From the NCBI GenBank assembly GCA_025928535.1, contig JAICJJ010000014.1, forward strand, positions 1 through 14,854: 14,854 nt of DNA, given 5' to 3'. The stretch comes from Thermomicrobiales bacterium (GTDB taxonomy: Bacteria; Chloroflexota; Chloroflexia; Thermomicrobiales; UBA6265). The position numbers were made by a program, and so were the translations under genes. Positions 6,580-13,853 of the stretch are shown here, in pieces (positions within the stretch are counted from its first letter, which is position 1; each line of letters starts with the position of its first letter). Below the pieces are notes generated by a model. That model was given only the letters and a program-made list of their open reading frames with translations, did no database searches and was not told where the DNA came from.

Positions 6580-8040
6580 ATGGAAGCGGGTTACGATCTC
6601 TCCCCCGAGATGCGGACCTGGGTCTCGCCCAGCCTGATCGAAGCCAACTACATCCTCAGCCTGTCCCGGCTGGAGTTGCAGGCGGTGATCGCCGCCGAAA
6701 TGGACGCGAACCCGGCGCTCGATGTCGATGAGCGGCCGGTTTGCCCGCTCTGCGGCAACGTGCTGGAAGGGACGTTCTGCCCGGTTTGCCTCGTCAGCCA
6801 GCGCCGCGACGCCGATCCGGAGAACTACGAAGATTTTCCGGAAATACTCGCGATGTCCCATACGACGCGTGATGACGGCGACGATTTCGATCCGCTGTCG
6901 CTCGTCGCCCAGGGCGACGACGTTCGCGAACAAATCCTGCTCGACGCCCGCACGTTGTTGTCCGAAGACGAATATCCGATCGCCGAATATCTCGTCGACG
7001 CCCTCGACGAACGCGGGCTGATCACGTGCGACCTCGACGAACTCGCCCGACTGACCGGCCGAACACGGGAAGAGATCGACGCGATCGTCGAGGTCATTCA
7101 GGACGTCGCCCCGGTCGGCGTCGGCGCACGCTCGCTCCAGGAAAGTCTGCTGCTGCAGATCGCCTATTTGCGCTCGACCGACCACGACATCCCCTGGCAG
7201 GTGGAGCGGATCGTGCAAGACTATTTGCCCGAATTCGGCGCCCACAAATTTGGCCAACTGAGCAAGGAACTTGGGCTGAAGCCGGACGAAATCGAAGAAG
7301 CGCGCGAGTTCATCCGCACGCATCTCAATCCGTTTCCATTGCAGGCGCGCAGCAATCGATCGTGGCGCACGCCAACGTCATCGGCCTACGTCGCGCCGGA
7401 TGTGGTGATTTCCCTGCGTGACGGGGAACTCGCGGTCGAAATCGTCGACACGCGGGAATTTCACCTTCGCCTCAGCCCGATGTACGGCATGCTCTCGGCC
7501 GAGTTGGGTCGCCGCAAGGCGCCGGACGGGAACGCCAACGGCCACGCCGAGCACGCCGATCTTGCGGCGGAATTGCCGACGGAAGACGACCGGACGCACG
7601 TTCGGCAATCGAGCACGCGGGCGAAATTGTTCATCTCGAACATTCAGCAGCGCCGGGAAACGCTGCTCAAGATCACCCGCTGCATTTGCGAGTTGCAGGA
7701 GAGTTTTCTCCGCGGCGGCGTGCGCGAACTGCGCCCGCTGACCCGCGCCGTCGTCGCCCAGCATGTCGGCGTGCACGAATCGACGGTGAGCCGGGCGACG
7801 GCCAACAAATACGTGATGCTCCCCTCCCGCCGCGTCATTCCCTACAGCGACTTTTTCACGCCCTCGCTCAGCACGAAAGACGTGATCAAGGAGTTGATCG
7901 AACGGGAAGCGCAAAAAGGCGAGCCGTTGACCGACCGCCGGATTTGCGATCTGCTGCTGCGTCAGGGCATCCGCATCGCTCGCCGCACCGTCGCCAAATA
8001 CCGGGCCGAGCTCGGCATCCTCCCGTCAACGATGCGTTGA
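6580..8040 (+). CDS. rpoN: RNA polymerase sigma-54 factor (RpoN-like) with embedded zinc ribbon
   Basis: This 486-residue protein directs RNA polymerase to -24/-12 promoters. LSLSRLELQAVIAAEMDANP (26-45) corresponds to the LQxSxxEL...ENP segment that closes region I, but the glutamine richness typical of that region is missing. C55-PL-C58 and C67-PV-C70 form a zinc-ribbon pair not present in the classical enterobacterial protein. The core-binding domain runs from about 112 (DDVREQILLDARTLL) through PVGVGARSLQESLLLQ. The helix-turn-helix is near 391-412 (VGVHESTVSRATANKYV), and the RpoN box, the most diagnostic motif, reads ARRTVAKYR (467-475). GAGGTGA lies about six bases before the ATG, and a consensus sigma-54 promoter lies upstream. 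The Asn/Gly/His-rich stretch near 310-335 looks like a flexible linker. Confidence 0.92.
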   Translation: MEAGYDLSPEMRTWVSPSLIEANYILSLSRLELQAVIAAEMDANPALDVDERPVCPLCGNVLEGTFCPVCLVSQRRDADPENYEDFPEILAMSHTTRDDGDDFDPLSLVAQGDDVREQILLDARTLLSEDEYPIAEYLVDALDERGLITCDLDELARLTGRTREEIDAIVEVIQDVAPVGVGARSLQESLLLQIAYLRSTDHDIPWQVERIVQDYLPEFGAHKFGQLSKELGLKPDEIEEAREFIRTHLNPFPLQARSNRSWRTPTSSAYVAPDVVISLRDGELAVEIVDTREFHLRLSPMYGMLSAELGRRKAPDGNANGHAEHADLAAELPTEDDRTHVRQSSTRAKLFISNIQQRRETLLKITRCICELQESFLRGGVRELRPLTRAVVAQHVGVHESTVSRATANKYVMLPSRRVIPYSDFFTPSLSTKDVIKELIEREAQKGEPLTDRRICDLLLRQGIRIARRTVAKYRAELGILPSTMR

Positions 8041-8068
8041 CGTCCTCTCCGACCCGCGGCACGGCGTT

Positions 8069-8320
8069 TCACCGTGGCGTCTGCTCCGGCCCGCCGTCCC
8101 CCTGTTCCCGAATGATGCGTCGGGTTTCGTCGCGCAGCGATGCGGCAAGCCGTTCGCCGACCTCGCGCCCGGTTTCGGCCTGGCGCGCTTCGCCGTACGC
8201 CTCGGCTTCGGTTTCGAGCTCGACCTCGCTTTCGGCAAGTCGCTCGCGGGCGTCGTTGTACGGTTGCTGACCTTTGGTCCGCTTCTCGCGCGTGCGGTCT
8301 TCCGGATAGGGATATGACAT
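8069..8320 (-). CDS. Small highly charged hypothetical protein (83 aa)
   Basis: I do not recognise a family. The start at 8320 is fixed by AGGAGG (8334-8329 on the minus strand) eight bases before the ATG. Without that site one would take a start 22 codons further up. The product is hydrophilic throughout, with no membrane segment, no cysteine, and many Glu, Arg and Ala residues (for example ARERLAESEVELETEAEAYG, about 26-45). This predicts a charged helix, coiled coil or disordered protein. It begins with the Tyr/Pro-rich MSYPYPEDRTREKRTKGQQ. It converges on rpoN with 28 bases between stop codons. No function can be stated. Confidence 0.7.
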   Translation of the reverse strand: MSYPYPEDRTREKRTKGQQPYNDARERLAESEVELETEAEAYGEARQAETGREVGERLAASLRDETRRIIREQGDGGPEQTPR

Positions 8321-8328
8321 GCGATCGG

Positions 8329-8334
8329 CCTCCT
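8329..8334 (-). promoter_or_regulatory. Strong ribosome binding site deciding the start of the 83-aa protein
   Basis: AGGAGG on the minus strand lies eight bases before ATG at 8320. It is the best Shine-Dalgarno sequence in the window and implies that this small gene is well translated. Confidence 0.75.
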
Positions 8335-8429
8335 GCCTGGTACTGCCTGCGGCCAGCGGCGCAGAGACCATGCCAGGGCGCGTCACCGAATGTGGCGCGG
8401 GGCGTCCAAATCGGCGTCGAGCGCCGGCA

Positions 8430-8438
8430 TGCTATACT
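8430..8438 (+). promoter_or_regulatory. Extended -10 promoter for the SH3b protein-tyrA unit
   Basis: TGCTATACT has a TG one base before TATACT, which matches TATAAT at 5 of 6 positions. No -35 is visible at the usual distance. The start would be near 8445, 56 bases before the ATG at 8501. This argues against the longer reading frame beginning at 8390. A small hairpin (GGCGA-GGGA-TCGCC, 8467-8480) falls in the leader. Confidence 0.5.
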
Positions 8439-8500
8439 CCGGCGTTCATGAGCACCGGCTGCTGACGGCGAGGGATCGCCATTCTGGATTTTTCCTGACG

Positions 8501-9046
8501 ATGTCCGAACCCGATCTGGAGAATCGCCTTCGGCAGCATGCCCGTCGCACGGGGCTGATGATCGGCCTGTCGATGGTGTTGACGATCGCCATCTGCATCG
8601 GCAGCGCGACGCTCATCTACGCCGCGCTCGTGCCGGTGTTGTCGGATCTGGTGCCGATCCAGTTGCCGGCTCCGACCCAGCAAAATGCGGCGCCGCAAAA
8701 CCCGGCGCCGGACGGCGCCAGCGCGGCCAGCGAGCCGACGGTGGCAGTCGCGCCGCCGGCGGTGGCGACCGAAGCGGCGCCGACGGCCTCGCCTGCGACG
8801 CCCGCGACCGACGCCTTCAAGCCGGACTATCAGATCAAGGCGGCGGAGTCGGTCAACTTCCGGGCCGGCCCGTCGACCGGCGATCAGATTCTGCAAGCGC
8901 TGCCGCCCGCGACGCCGCTGCAGTACCTGAACGAAGACGCCCCGGCGACGAATCCCAACGACGGGCCGCGGTGGATGAAATTCAAGATCGAAGATGGCAC
9001 GGTCGGCTGGATCCGCCAGATCGACACCGAATCGTACAAGCCATAG
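8501..9046 (+). CDS. Membrane-anchored SH3-domain (SH3b-like) protein
   Basis: The 181-residue product has a short charged N-terminus, one membrane segment (about 19-45, GLMIGLSMVLTIAICIGSATL onward), and a low-complexity Ala/Pro/Thr linker (about 52-108). It ends in a bacterial SH3b-like domain (110-181), recognisable by SVNFRAGPSTGDQILQALPP and the closing GTVGWIRQ. The expected layout is an anchor inside, with the linker and SH3 domain outside the membrane. SH3b domains often bind peptidoglycan or envelope proteins, but the ligand is unknown. The open frame extends to 8390. I prefer the ATG at 8501 because a promoter lies between and the family layout starts there, although the ribosome binding site is weak. 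tyrA follows after 44 bases. Confidence 0.8.
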   Translation: MSEPDLENRLRQHARRTGLMIGLSMVLTIAICIGSATLIYAALVPVLSDLVPIQLPAPTQQNAAPQNPAPDGASAASEPTVAVAPPAVATEAAPTASPATPATDAFKPDYQIKAAESVNFRAGPSTGDQILQALPPATPLQYLNEDAPATNPNDGPRWMKFKIEDGTVGWIRQIDTESYKP

Positions 9047-9090
9047 TTTCGCCGTCGGAGCAGCGTTCGACGCCAGTATCGGAGCAACGC

Positions 9091-10146
9091 ATGCAGCGCA
9101 TCACGATCGTCGGTCTCGGACTCATCGGCGGCTCCATCGGTCTTGGCTTGCGGCAATGGTCCGAAGCCAATCGCGCCAGCGGCAAGCCGGCGCTTGAAGT
9201 GACCGGGTTCGACACCGATCTCGATCACCAGGGATACGCCCAGAAGATCAAGGCGATCGACCGCGGCGCCTGGGATTTGTCGAAAGCGGTCGCCGACGCC
9301 GACGTGATCGTCGTCGCGACGCCCGTCGTCGCCATGCGCGAAACGTTCGAAACGCTCGCGCCGCTCTTGCGGTCGGGAACGACGGTCGTCGATGTCGGAT
9401 CGACCAAAGCGCGCGTGTTGGATTGGGCCAACGAGTTGCTGCCGCGTACGGCATCGTTCGTCGGCTCGCATCCCATGGCCGGCACGACCGAGAGCATCGA
9501 AGGCGCCAGCGCCGATCTCTTCAAGGGCGCAACCTGGTGCGTCAGTCCGTCCGTACATGCGTCCGAAGATTCGATTCGCAATGTGCTCGGCATGATCGCC
9601 GCGCTCGGAGCCGAGCCCTATTTTGTCGATCCGGTCGAGCACGACGCCTACGTCGCCAGCGTCAGCCATCTGCCGTTCGTCATTTCCAGCGCCTTGATGG
9701 CGACCGTCAGCGCCGACCCCTCCTGGCGCGACATGCGCACGTTGACCGCGAGCGGCTTTCGCGACGTTAGCCGCCTCGCCGCCGGCGATCCCGCGATGCA
9801 CCGCGACATCTTGCTGACCAATCGCGACGCGGTTGTGCGCCGGCTCGACGCCTACATCGAATCGTTGCAATCGGTCCGGAACACGCTGGCGCAAGACGAC
9901 GAAACGGCTGGCCCGGCGCTCTTCCGCTTTTTCGATCGCGCCCGCGACGCTCGCGCCGATTGGTCGACGCAGACAACGCGCGAAGGCGAATTGCTGCAAG
10001 ACACCGCGGCCGAGTTTGCGACCGAAGGATTTTCGGATCACATCACGCGCATGTTTCTGGGAGGGCTTGGCCGCAAGCGCCGACCATCGGCGGCCGGTTC
10101 GCCCGGCAACGGCTCCAAACCGAGCGAAGACCAGCAGCCATCCTGA
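9091..10146 (+). CDS. tyrA: Prephenate dehydrogenase (TyrA family)
   Basis: TyrA oxidatively decarboxylates prephenate (or arogenate) with NAD(P), leading to tyrosine. The 351-residue protein has the dinucleotide-binding loop GLGLIGGS (8-15) and an acidic end of the second strand (FDTD, 40-43). DVGSTK (101-106), GSHPMAGT (125-132), which carries the family histidine, and SHLPF (192-196) follow. The C-terminal helical dimer domain contains ASGFRDVSRLAAGDPAMHRDIL. There is no chorismate mutase or ACT domain fused. The last 25 or so residues are a polar, probably disordered tail. The ATG at 9091 has GGAG seven bases upstream; the open frame runs further back into the SH3b gene in another frame and is not used. 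Prephenate and arogenate specificity cannot be separated from sequence. Confidence 0.95.
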   Translation: MQRITIVGLGLIGGSIGLGLRQWSEANRASGKPALEVTGFDTDLDHQGYAQKIKAIDRGAWDLSKAVADADVIVVATPVVAMRETFETLAPLLRSGTTVVDVGSTKARVLDWANELLPRTASFVGSHPMAGTTESIEGASADLFKGATWCVSPSVHASEDSIRNVLGMIAALGAEPYFVDPVEHDAYVASVSHLPFVISSALMATVSADPSWRDMRTLTASGFRDVSRLAAGDPAMHRDILLTNRDAVVRRLDAYIESLQSVRNTLAQDDETAGPALFRFFDRARDARADWSTQTTREGELLQDTAAEFATEGFSDHITRMFLGGLGRKRRPSAAGSPGNGSKPSEDQQPS

Positions 10147-10160
10147 TCTGAAACGCGGCG

Positions 10161-10604
10161 TCAGGGAACGATCGACCAGTCGTCCGGCAAGACGTAGCGG
10201 TAATACGCCCGGATCGGGCGGCCGTCACGCCGAAGGCGGCCACGATCGCTGCGATTGAGATTGCTGTACGAATTCTGAATCTGGACGATGCGGCGGGCCG
10301 GCAGGTTGAAGACGACGACCCCGTAGCGGGCCGGTTCGAGACTGCGCCGTTTTGTCGCCTCATCGACGACGCGAAACGGCTCCTTGCCATTTTCCGCGCC
10401 GTCTGCGCGGGCCGATTCGGCGGCAAGTTCCGCCATTACCTCGCCGAAAAGCGCCGGGTCGAATTCCTCGGCGACGCGGAGCAATTCGAGGTGGTCGGCG
10501 GCTCCGCGGCTGCAGGCCGCCGTCAACATCTTGAGCGCGTGCGGCGGCGCGACGAAACTCGTCGCCCCCGCGTCGTCGATGATCGTGAACCGCATCGTGG
10601 ACAT
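10161..10604 (-). CDS. Conserved-looking hypothetical protein (about 147 aa)
   Basis: I cannot name this family. The product starts MSTMRFTIIDDAGATSFVAPP, followed by a helical, Ala/Leu/Glu-rich middle. The C-terminal third looks conserved: PFRVVDEATKRRSLEPARYG, then VVVFNLPARRIVQIQNSY, then RAYYRYVLPDDWSIVP. It has no signal peptide, membrane segment or cysteine cluster. The pattern recalls small uncharacterised Chloroflexota proteins, from memory only. The start is uncertain: 10604, 10595 and 10658 are in frame and none has a strong ribosome binding site. I take 10604 because the recognisable part begins there. It converges on tyrA with 14 bases between. Confidence 0.65.
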   Translation of the reverse strand: MSTMRFTIIDDAGATSFVAPPHALKMLTAACSRGAADHLELLRVAEEFDPALFGEVMAELAAESARADGAENGKEPFRVVDEATKRRSLEPARYGVVVFNLPARRIVQIQNSYSNLNRSDRGRLRRDGRPIRAYYRYVLPDDWSIVP

Positions 10605-10677
10605 CGGCAGGTTCCAACCGACCCCGTCACCGGAACTGTTGATCCGAACGCGCCCCATGGCGGCGCGACGCTCGCCT

Positions 10678-10686
10678 ACTGTACCA
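10678..10686 (-). promoter_or_regulatory. Candidate extended -10 promoter for the hypothetical gene
   Basis: The minus strand reads TGGTACAGT, a TG one base before TACAGT (4 of 6 matches). Transcription would start near 10671, giving a leader of 67 bases to the ATG at 10604 or 13 to that at 10658. No -35 is evident. Confidence 0.35.
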
Positions 10687-10743
10687 TCCACCATGTCGCC
10701 GCCGGTCGGCATCGCCGCTTCGCGCCGGGGGAGGCAGCAACCC

Positions 10744-11181
10744 ATGACAGAACGCAATCCGCACCCTGAACCACATCAATCCCGGAGTCGGCTCGAAGAC
10801 GAAGTCCTCGAGATCCTGACTCGCGCCGACCGACCGCCGACGATGCGCGAGCGGCTGGAACACGCGGCGCGCGACGGCGAGTCGCGGCTCAGGCGCGCCA
10901 GCCGCTCCGCTCCGGCCGGGATCTCGATCGGTCCTGGCGCGTTGCTGCTCGCGTCGTTCGCGCTCGCCTTGCTTGGCTCGGCGCTTGCCGGGAGCAGCCA
11001 CCTGCTGGGGTTTCTGTTCGGCCTGGCCAGTTTCGTCTGCCTGGCGCTCCTCTGGGCGCCGCGCTTCAATGTTGGCGGCGGCGCGAAGCGCTGGCGAGGC
11101 CGCGATCTCGGCCCGACGACATCGAACGCCCAGTGGCTTGACGACCTGCGCGAGCGCTTCCGCAAACCGCCGCGTCCCTGA
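10744..11181 (+). CDS. Small two-helix membrane protein of unknown function
   Basis: The 145-residue product has a charged cytoplasmic-looking N-terminal helix (about 14-55, with LEDEVLEILTRAD at 17-29). Two hydrophobic segments follow (about 64-83 and 86-105), and the tail is Arg/Trp-rich, with KRWRGRDLG, then WLDDLRERFRKPP at the end. A helix ending ILxRAD plus an RWRGR tail recurs in uncharacterised membrane proteins of Chloroflexota and Actinobacteria, to my recollection. No enzymatic motif is seen. GGAGG lies nine bases before the ATG at 10744; the open frame extends further upstream but antisense to another gene. It could be a membrane scaffold or an interaction partner of the following Nudix protein, with no evidence beyond proximity. 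Confidence 0.75.
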   Translation: MTERNPHPEPHQSRSRLEDEVLEILTRADRPPTMRERLEHAARDGESRLRRASRSAPAGISIGPGALLLASFALALLGSALAGSSHLLGFLFGLASFVCLALLWAPRFNVGGGAKRWRGRDLGPTTSNAQWLDDLRERFRKPPRP

Positions 11182-11207
11182 GCGATTTTGTGCCGCGCCG
11201 GCTCGTA

Positions 11208-11216
11208 TGTTATCGT
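11208..11216 (+). promoter_or_regulatory. Weak candidate extended -10 promoter for the Nudix-like gene
   Basis: TGTTATCGT has TG one base before TATCGT (4 of 6 matches), in the 121-nt gap before the Nudix-like gene. The start would be near 11223. No -35 is recognisable, so the gene may instead be read from upstream. Confidence 0.25.
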
Positions 11217-11302
11217 CGCGCGTCCGTACGTTGTCGCGGCGCGTGCACGGTGTCCAGATCGCCACGCGCGTGAAGTCGAGGCCGTCGAGCCGGGAGCGTC
11301 CG

Positions 11303-11761
11303 ATGCCGAGCGTGGTGTCCGACATCGTCGATGCCTACATCTTTCGACGGCTGCACGCGCGCATCCAGTTTTTGCTGCTCCTGCGCCGTCCCGACGCGCC
11401 CCTCGGCAACACCTGGCAATCGATCCACGAGCAGGTCGAACCCGGCGAGACCGCCCTCGAAGCGGCGGAACGCGCCCTCGTCGCCGCCACCGGGCTTTCG
11501 GCGATCGAAGCCTATTCGGCCGATTTCATCAATCAGGTCTATGACCATACCCGCGACGCCATCGTCCTCGCGCCCGTGTTCGCGTTCGCCGTCGCGGCCG
11601 GTCCGCTGCGGCTCGGCCCCGACTTCGTCGATCACGCCTGGTGCGAGCGGGAAGAGGCAACCTCCCGACTCCTCTGGGCGGGCCAGCGTTGGGCGGTGCG
11701 ACACATCGAAGAAATCATCGGCTTCGGCGGAGTCGACGCCGAGTTCTACCGCATCCGCTAA
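11303..11761 (+). CDS. Nudix-fold protein with degenerate, probably inactive Nudix box
   Basis: The 152-residue product has the Nudix layout: an N-terminal strand with a hydrophobic run (IQFLLLLRRPD), WQSIHEQVEPGETALEAAERAL at 38-59, and a C-terminal part (FVDHAWCEREEA, then LLWAGQRWAV) like that of NudB-type nucleotide pyrophosphohydrolases. Aligned to G-x5-E-x7-REUxEExGU, the first Gly is Glu43 and E49 is kept. R57 and G64 are kept, but the metal-binding block REUxEE reads RALVAA (57-62). The three glutamates are therefore alanines and Mg-dependent hydrolysis is unlikely. It may bind a nucleotide without cutting it, or act as a regulator. GGGAG lies before the ATG at 11303; the longer frame back to 10973 is rejected because it crosses another gene. 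Confidence 0.82.
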   Translation: MPSVVSDIVDAYIFRRLHARIQFLLLLRRPDAPLGNTWQSIHEQVEPGETALEAAERALVAATGLSAIEAYSADFINQVYDHTRDAIVLAPVFAFAVAAGPLRLGPDFVDHAWCEREEATSRLLWAGQRWAVRHIEEIIGFGGVDAEFYRIR

Positions 11762-11785
11762 CGACGGCGAAATCGCCAAACAGGG

Positions 11786-11791
11786 TATAAT
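11786..11791 (+). promoter_or_regulatory. Promoter -10 box of the uvrB-aroQ-peptidase operon
   Basis: TATAAT is a perfect -10 hexamer, the only one I noted in a likely promoter position in this window. The region 16-18 bases upstream does not resemble TTGACA. The start would be near 11798, 46 bases before uvrB. I see no LexA-type dyad, so SOS control is not supported. Confidence 0.55.
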
Positions 11792-11801
11792 TCAACGCTA
11801 A

Positions 11802-11822
11802 GGCCCGCCCGCAGCGCGGGCC
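11802..11822 (+). repeat. GC-rich hairpin at the 5' end of the uvrB transcript
   Basis: GGCCCGC (11802-11808) and GCGGGCC (11816-11822) form a seven-pair all-GC stem with a seven-base loop. It begins about four bases after the predicted start site. A hairpin so near the 5' end usually protects mRNA from decay. It has no T-run, so it is not a terminator for the Nudix-like gene. Confidence 0.55.
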
Positions 11823-11843
11823 GCGTCGTGCCCGGAGCCCACC

Positions 11844-13853
11844 ATGCCAGACTTCAAAATCGAATCCGACCTTCGCCCTACTGGCGATCAACCAGCGGCG
11901 ATCGAGGCGCTGGTCGAAGGCCTCGATCGCGGCCTGAAACATCAGACCTTGCTCGGCGTCACCGGCTCGGGCAAGACGTTCACCATGGCCAACGTGGTCG
12001 AACGCGTCAATCGGCCGACGATCGTGCTTGCCCACAACAAGACGCTCGCCGCGCAACTCTATGCCGAATTCAAGGAGTTTTTCCCGCACAACGCGGTCGA
12101 ATACTTCGTGTCCTACTACGATTATTATCAGCCAGAAGCGTACGTTCCCCGCACCGACACCTTCATCGAAAAAGATTCGGACATCAATGAAGAAATCGAC
12201 AAATTGCGCCATGCCGCGACCCGCTCGCTGCTGATGCGCCGCGACACGCTGATCGTCGCGTCGGTTTCGTGCATTTATGGCCTTGGCTCGCCGGAAGAAT
12301 ACGCCCAGACCGTCGTCTCGCTTCGGCGTGGCGGCGAGGCGAGGCGCGACAAGATCGTTCGCCGCTTGATCGACATCCAGTACGACCGGAACGACATGAC
12401 GTTGACGCGCGGCACGTTCCGGGTCCGCGGCGACACGCTCGAAATCTTCCCGGCCTACGACGAGATCGCCGTCCGGGTCGAATTTTTCGGCGACGAAGTG
12501 GAGCGCATCGTCGAAGTCGATCCGCTGACCGGGGAGATTCTGGTCGAGCGGATGGAAACCGATATCTACCCGGCCCGGCACTTCGTCACGACGGAAGAAA
12601 AACTGGCCGTCGCGATCAAGGACATCCAGCAGGAACTGGCGGAGCGGCTGGCGGAATTCGAGACGCAAGGCAAATTGCTGGAAGCCGCCCGCCTGCGCCA
12701 ACGCACCATGTATGACCTCGAAATGCTCCAGGAAACGGGGTACTGCGCCGGGGTCGAAAACTATTCGATGCACCTCTCGCGCCGGAAGCCGGGCGAGCAG
12801 CCTTCGACCTTGATGGACTACTTTCCCGACGACTTCCTGATCTTCGTCGACGAATCGCACATTTCGTTGCCGCAGGTGCGCGGCATGTTCGCGGGCGACC
12901 GTTCACGGAAGGACGTGCTGGTCGAACATGGCTTCCGTCTGCCATCGGCGCGCGACAACCGGCCGCTGACGTTCAATGAATTCGAGCGAATACTGCGGCA
13001 GGCGGTCTACGTTTCGGCCACGCCGGGGCCATACGAAAAAGAGCACAGCGAGCAGATTGTCGAGCAGGTGATCCGCCCGACCGGTCTGATCGATCCCGCC
13101 ATCTCGGTCCGCCCGTCGAAAGGGCAAATCGACGATTTGCTGGGCGAGATCAATGCCCGCGTCGCCAAAGGTCAGCGCGCTCTCGTCACGACCCTCACCA
13201 AACGGATGGCTGAAGACCTGGCCGAGTATCTGAAAGAAATGGGCGTGCGGACGCACTATCTCCATAGTGAGATCGACACCCTCGAACGGATCGAAATCTT
13301 GCGCGACCTGCGGCTCGGCGTTTACGACGTCGTCGTCGGCATCAACCTGTTGCGCGAAGGGCTCGATTTGCCCGAGGTTTCGCTCGTCGCCATCCTCGAC
13401 GCCGACAAGGAAGGCTACCTCCGGTCGGAAGGCTCGTTGATCCAGACGATCGGGCGCGCGGCCCGGCATGTCGAAGGCCAGGTCGTCATGTACGCCGACA
13501 CGATGACTCGTTCGATGCGTGCGGCGATCGACGAAACCTACCGTCGCCGCGCGATCCAGATGGCCTACAACGAATCGCATGGCATCGAGCCGCGCGGCAT
13601 CGTCAAGGAGATCAAGGACCTGACCGACCGCGTCCGCGCCGTCGCCGAAGAACGCGGCGAGTACCAGGTCAGCGGCGGCAAGGCCGGCATCATCGCCGAA
13701 CTGCCACGCGATGATCTGGCGCGGATGGTGAAAGACCTCGAATCGCAGATGAAAGCCGCCGCGCGCGATCTCGAATTCGAGAAAGCGGCGTTGCTGCGCG
13801 ATCAGATCGTCGAATTGCGGCGGATCATGGAAGTCGATCCGGTGATGGGATGA
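11844..13853 (+). CDS. uvrB: Excinuclease ABC subunit B (UvrB)
   Basis: UvrB is the damage-verifying helicase-like subunit of nucleotide excision repair; it is loaded by UvrA and recruits UvrC. The 669-residue length is typical. Walker A GVTGSGKT is at 38-45. The beta-hairpin that probes damage has the tyrosines of [13 protein letters not shown] (90-102). DESH is at 336-339, helicase motif [10 protein letters not shown] at 534-541, and the C-terminal UVR domain that contacts UvrC at about 627-661 ([14 protein letters not shown]). All key parts are present, so the protein should be functional. The ATG has GGAG six bases upstream and lies behind a perfect -10 box and a leader hairpin. The stop overlaps the aroQ start (ATGA). 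Confidence 0.98.
   Translation: MPDFKIESDLRPTGDQPAAIEALVEGLDRGLKHQTLLGVTGSGKTFTMANVVERVNRPTIVLAHNKTLAAQLYAEFKEFFPHNAVEYFVSYYDYYQPEAYVPRTDTFIEKDSDINEEIDKLRHAATRSLLMRRDTLIVASVSCIYGLGSPEEYAQTVVSLRRGGEARRDKIVRRLIDIQYDRNDMTLTRGTFRVRGDTLEIFPAYDEIAVRVEFFGDEVERIVEVDPLTGEILVERMETDIYPARHFVTTEEKLAVAIKDIQQELAERLAEFETQGKLLEAARLRQRTMYDLEMLQETGYCAGVENYSMHLSRRKPGEQPSTLMDYFPDDFLIFVDESHISLPQVRGMFAGDRSRKDVLVEHGFRLPSARDNRPLTFNEFERILRQAVYVSATPGPYEKEHSEQIVEQVIRPTGLIDPAISVRPSKGQIDDLLGEINARVAKGQRALVTTLTKRMAEDLAEYLKEMGVRTHYLHSEIDTLERIEILRDLRLGVYDVVVGINLLREGLDLPEVSLVAILDADKEGYLRSEGSLIQTIGRAARHVEGQVVMYADTMTRSMRAAIDETYRRRAIQMAYNESHGIEPRGIVKEIKDLTDRVRAVAEERGEYQVSGGKAGIIAELPRDDLARMVKDLESQMKAAARDLEFEKAALLRDQIVELRRIMEVDPVMG

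Noticed and set aside
6159..6581. N-terminal extension (141 codons) of the CBS protease
   Set aside because: It would run through the divergent promoter region; composition is non-coding-like, and the family start is MRSLSVGRFHDIDIRLHW.
5929..7323. Minus-strand frame of 464 codons spanning the intergenic region and the start of rpoN
   Set aside because: It overlaps parts of two real genes in the wrong frame or strand and crosses the promoter region.
8060..8076. Bidirectional terminator between rpoN and the small charged gene
   Set aside because: The hairpin CACGG/CCGTG has only five clean pairs, overlaps the small gene's stop codon and has no T-run.
8884..10041. Minus-strand frame of 385 codons opposite tyrA
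   Set aside because: TyrA motifs on the plus strand are unambiguous; the antisense product resembles no family.
11792..11843. LexA/SOS operator upstream of uvrB
   Set aside because: No GAAC-N4-GTTC or CTGT-N8-ACAG dyad is present near the promoter.
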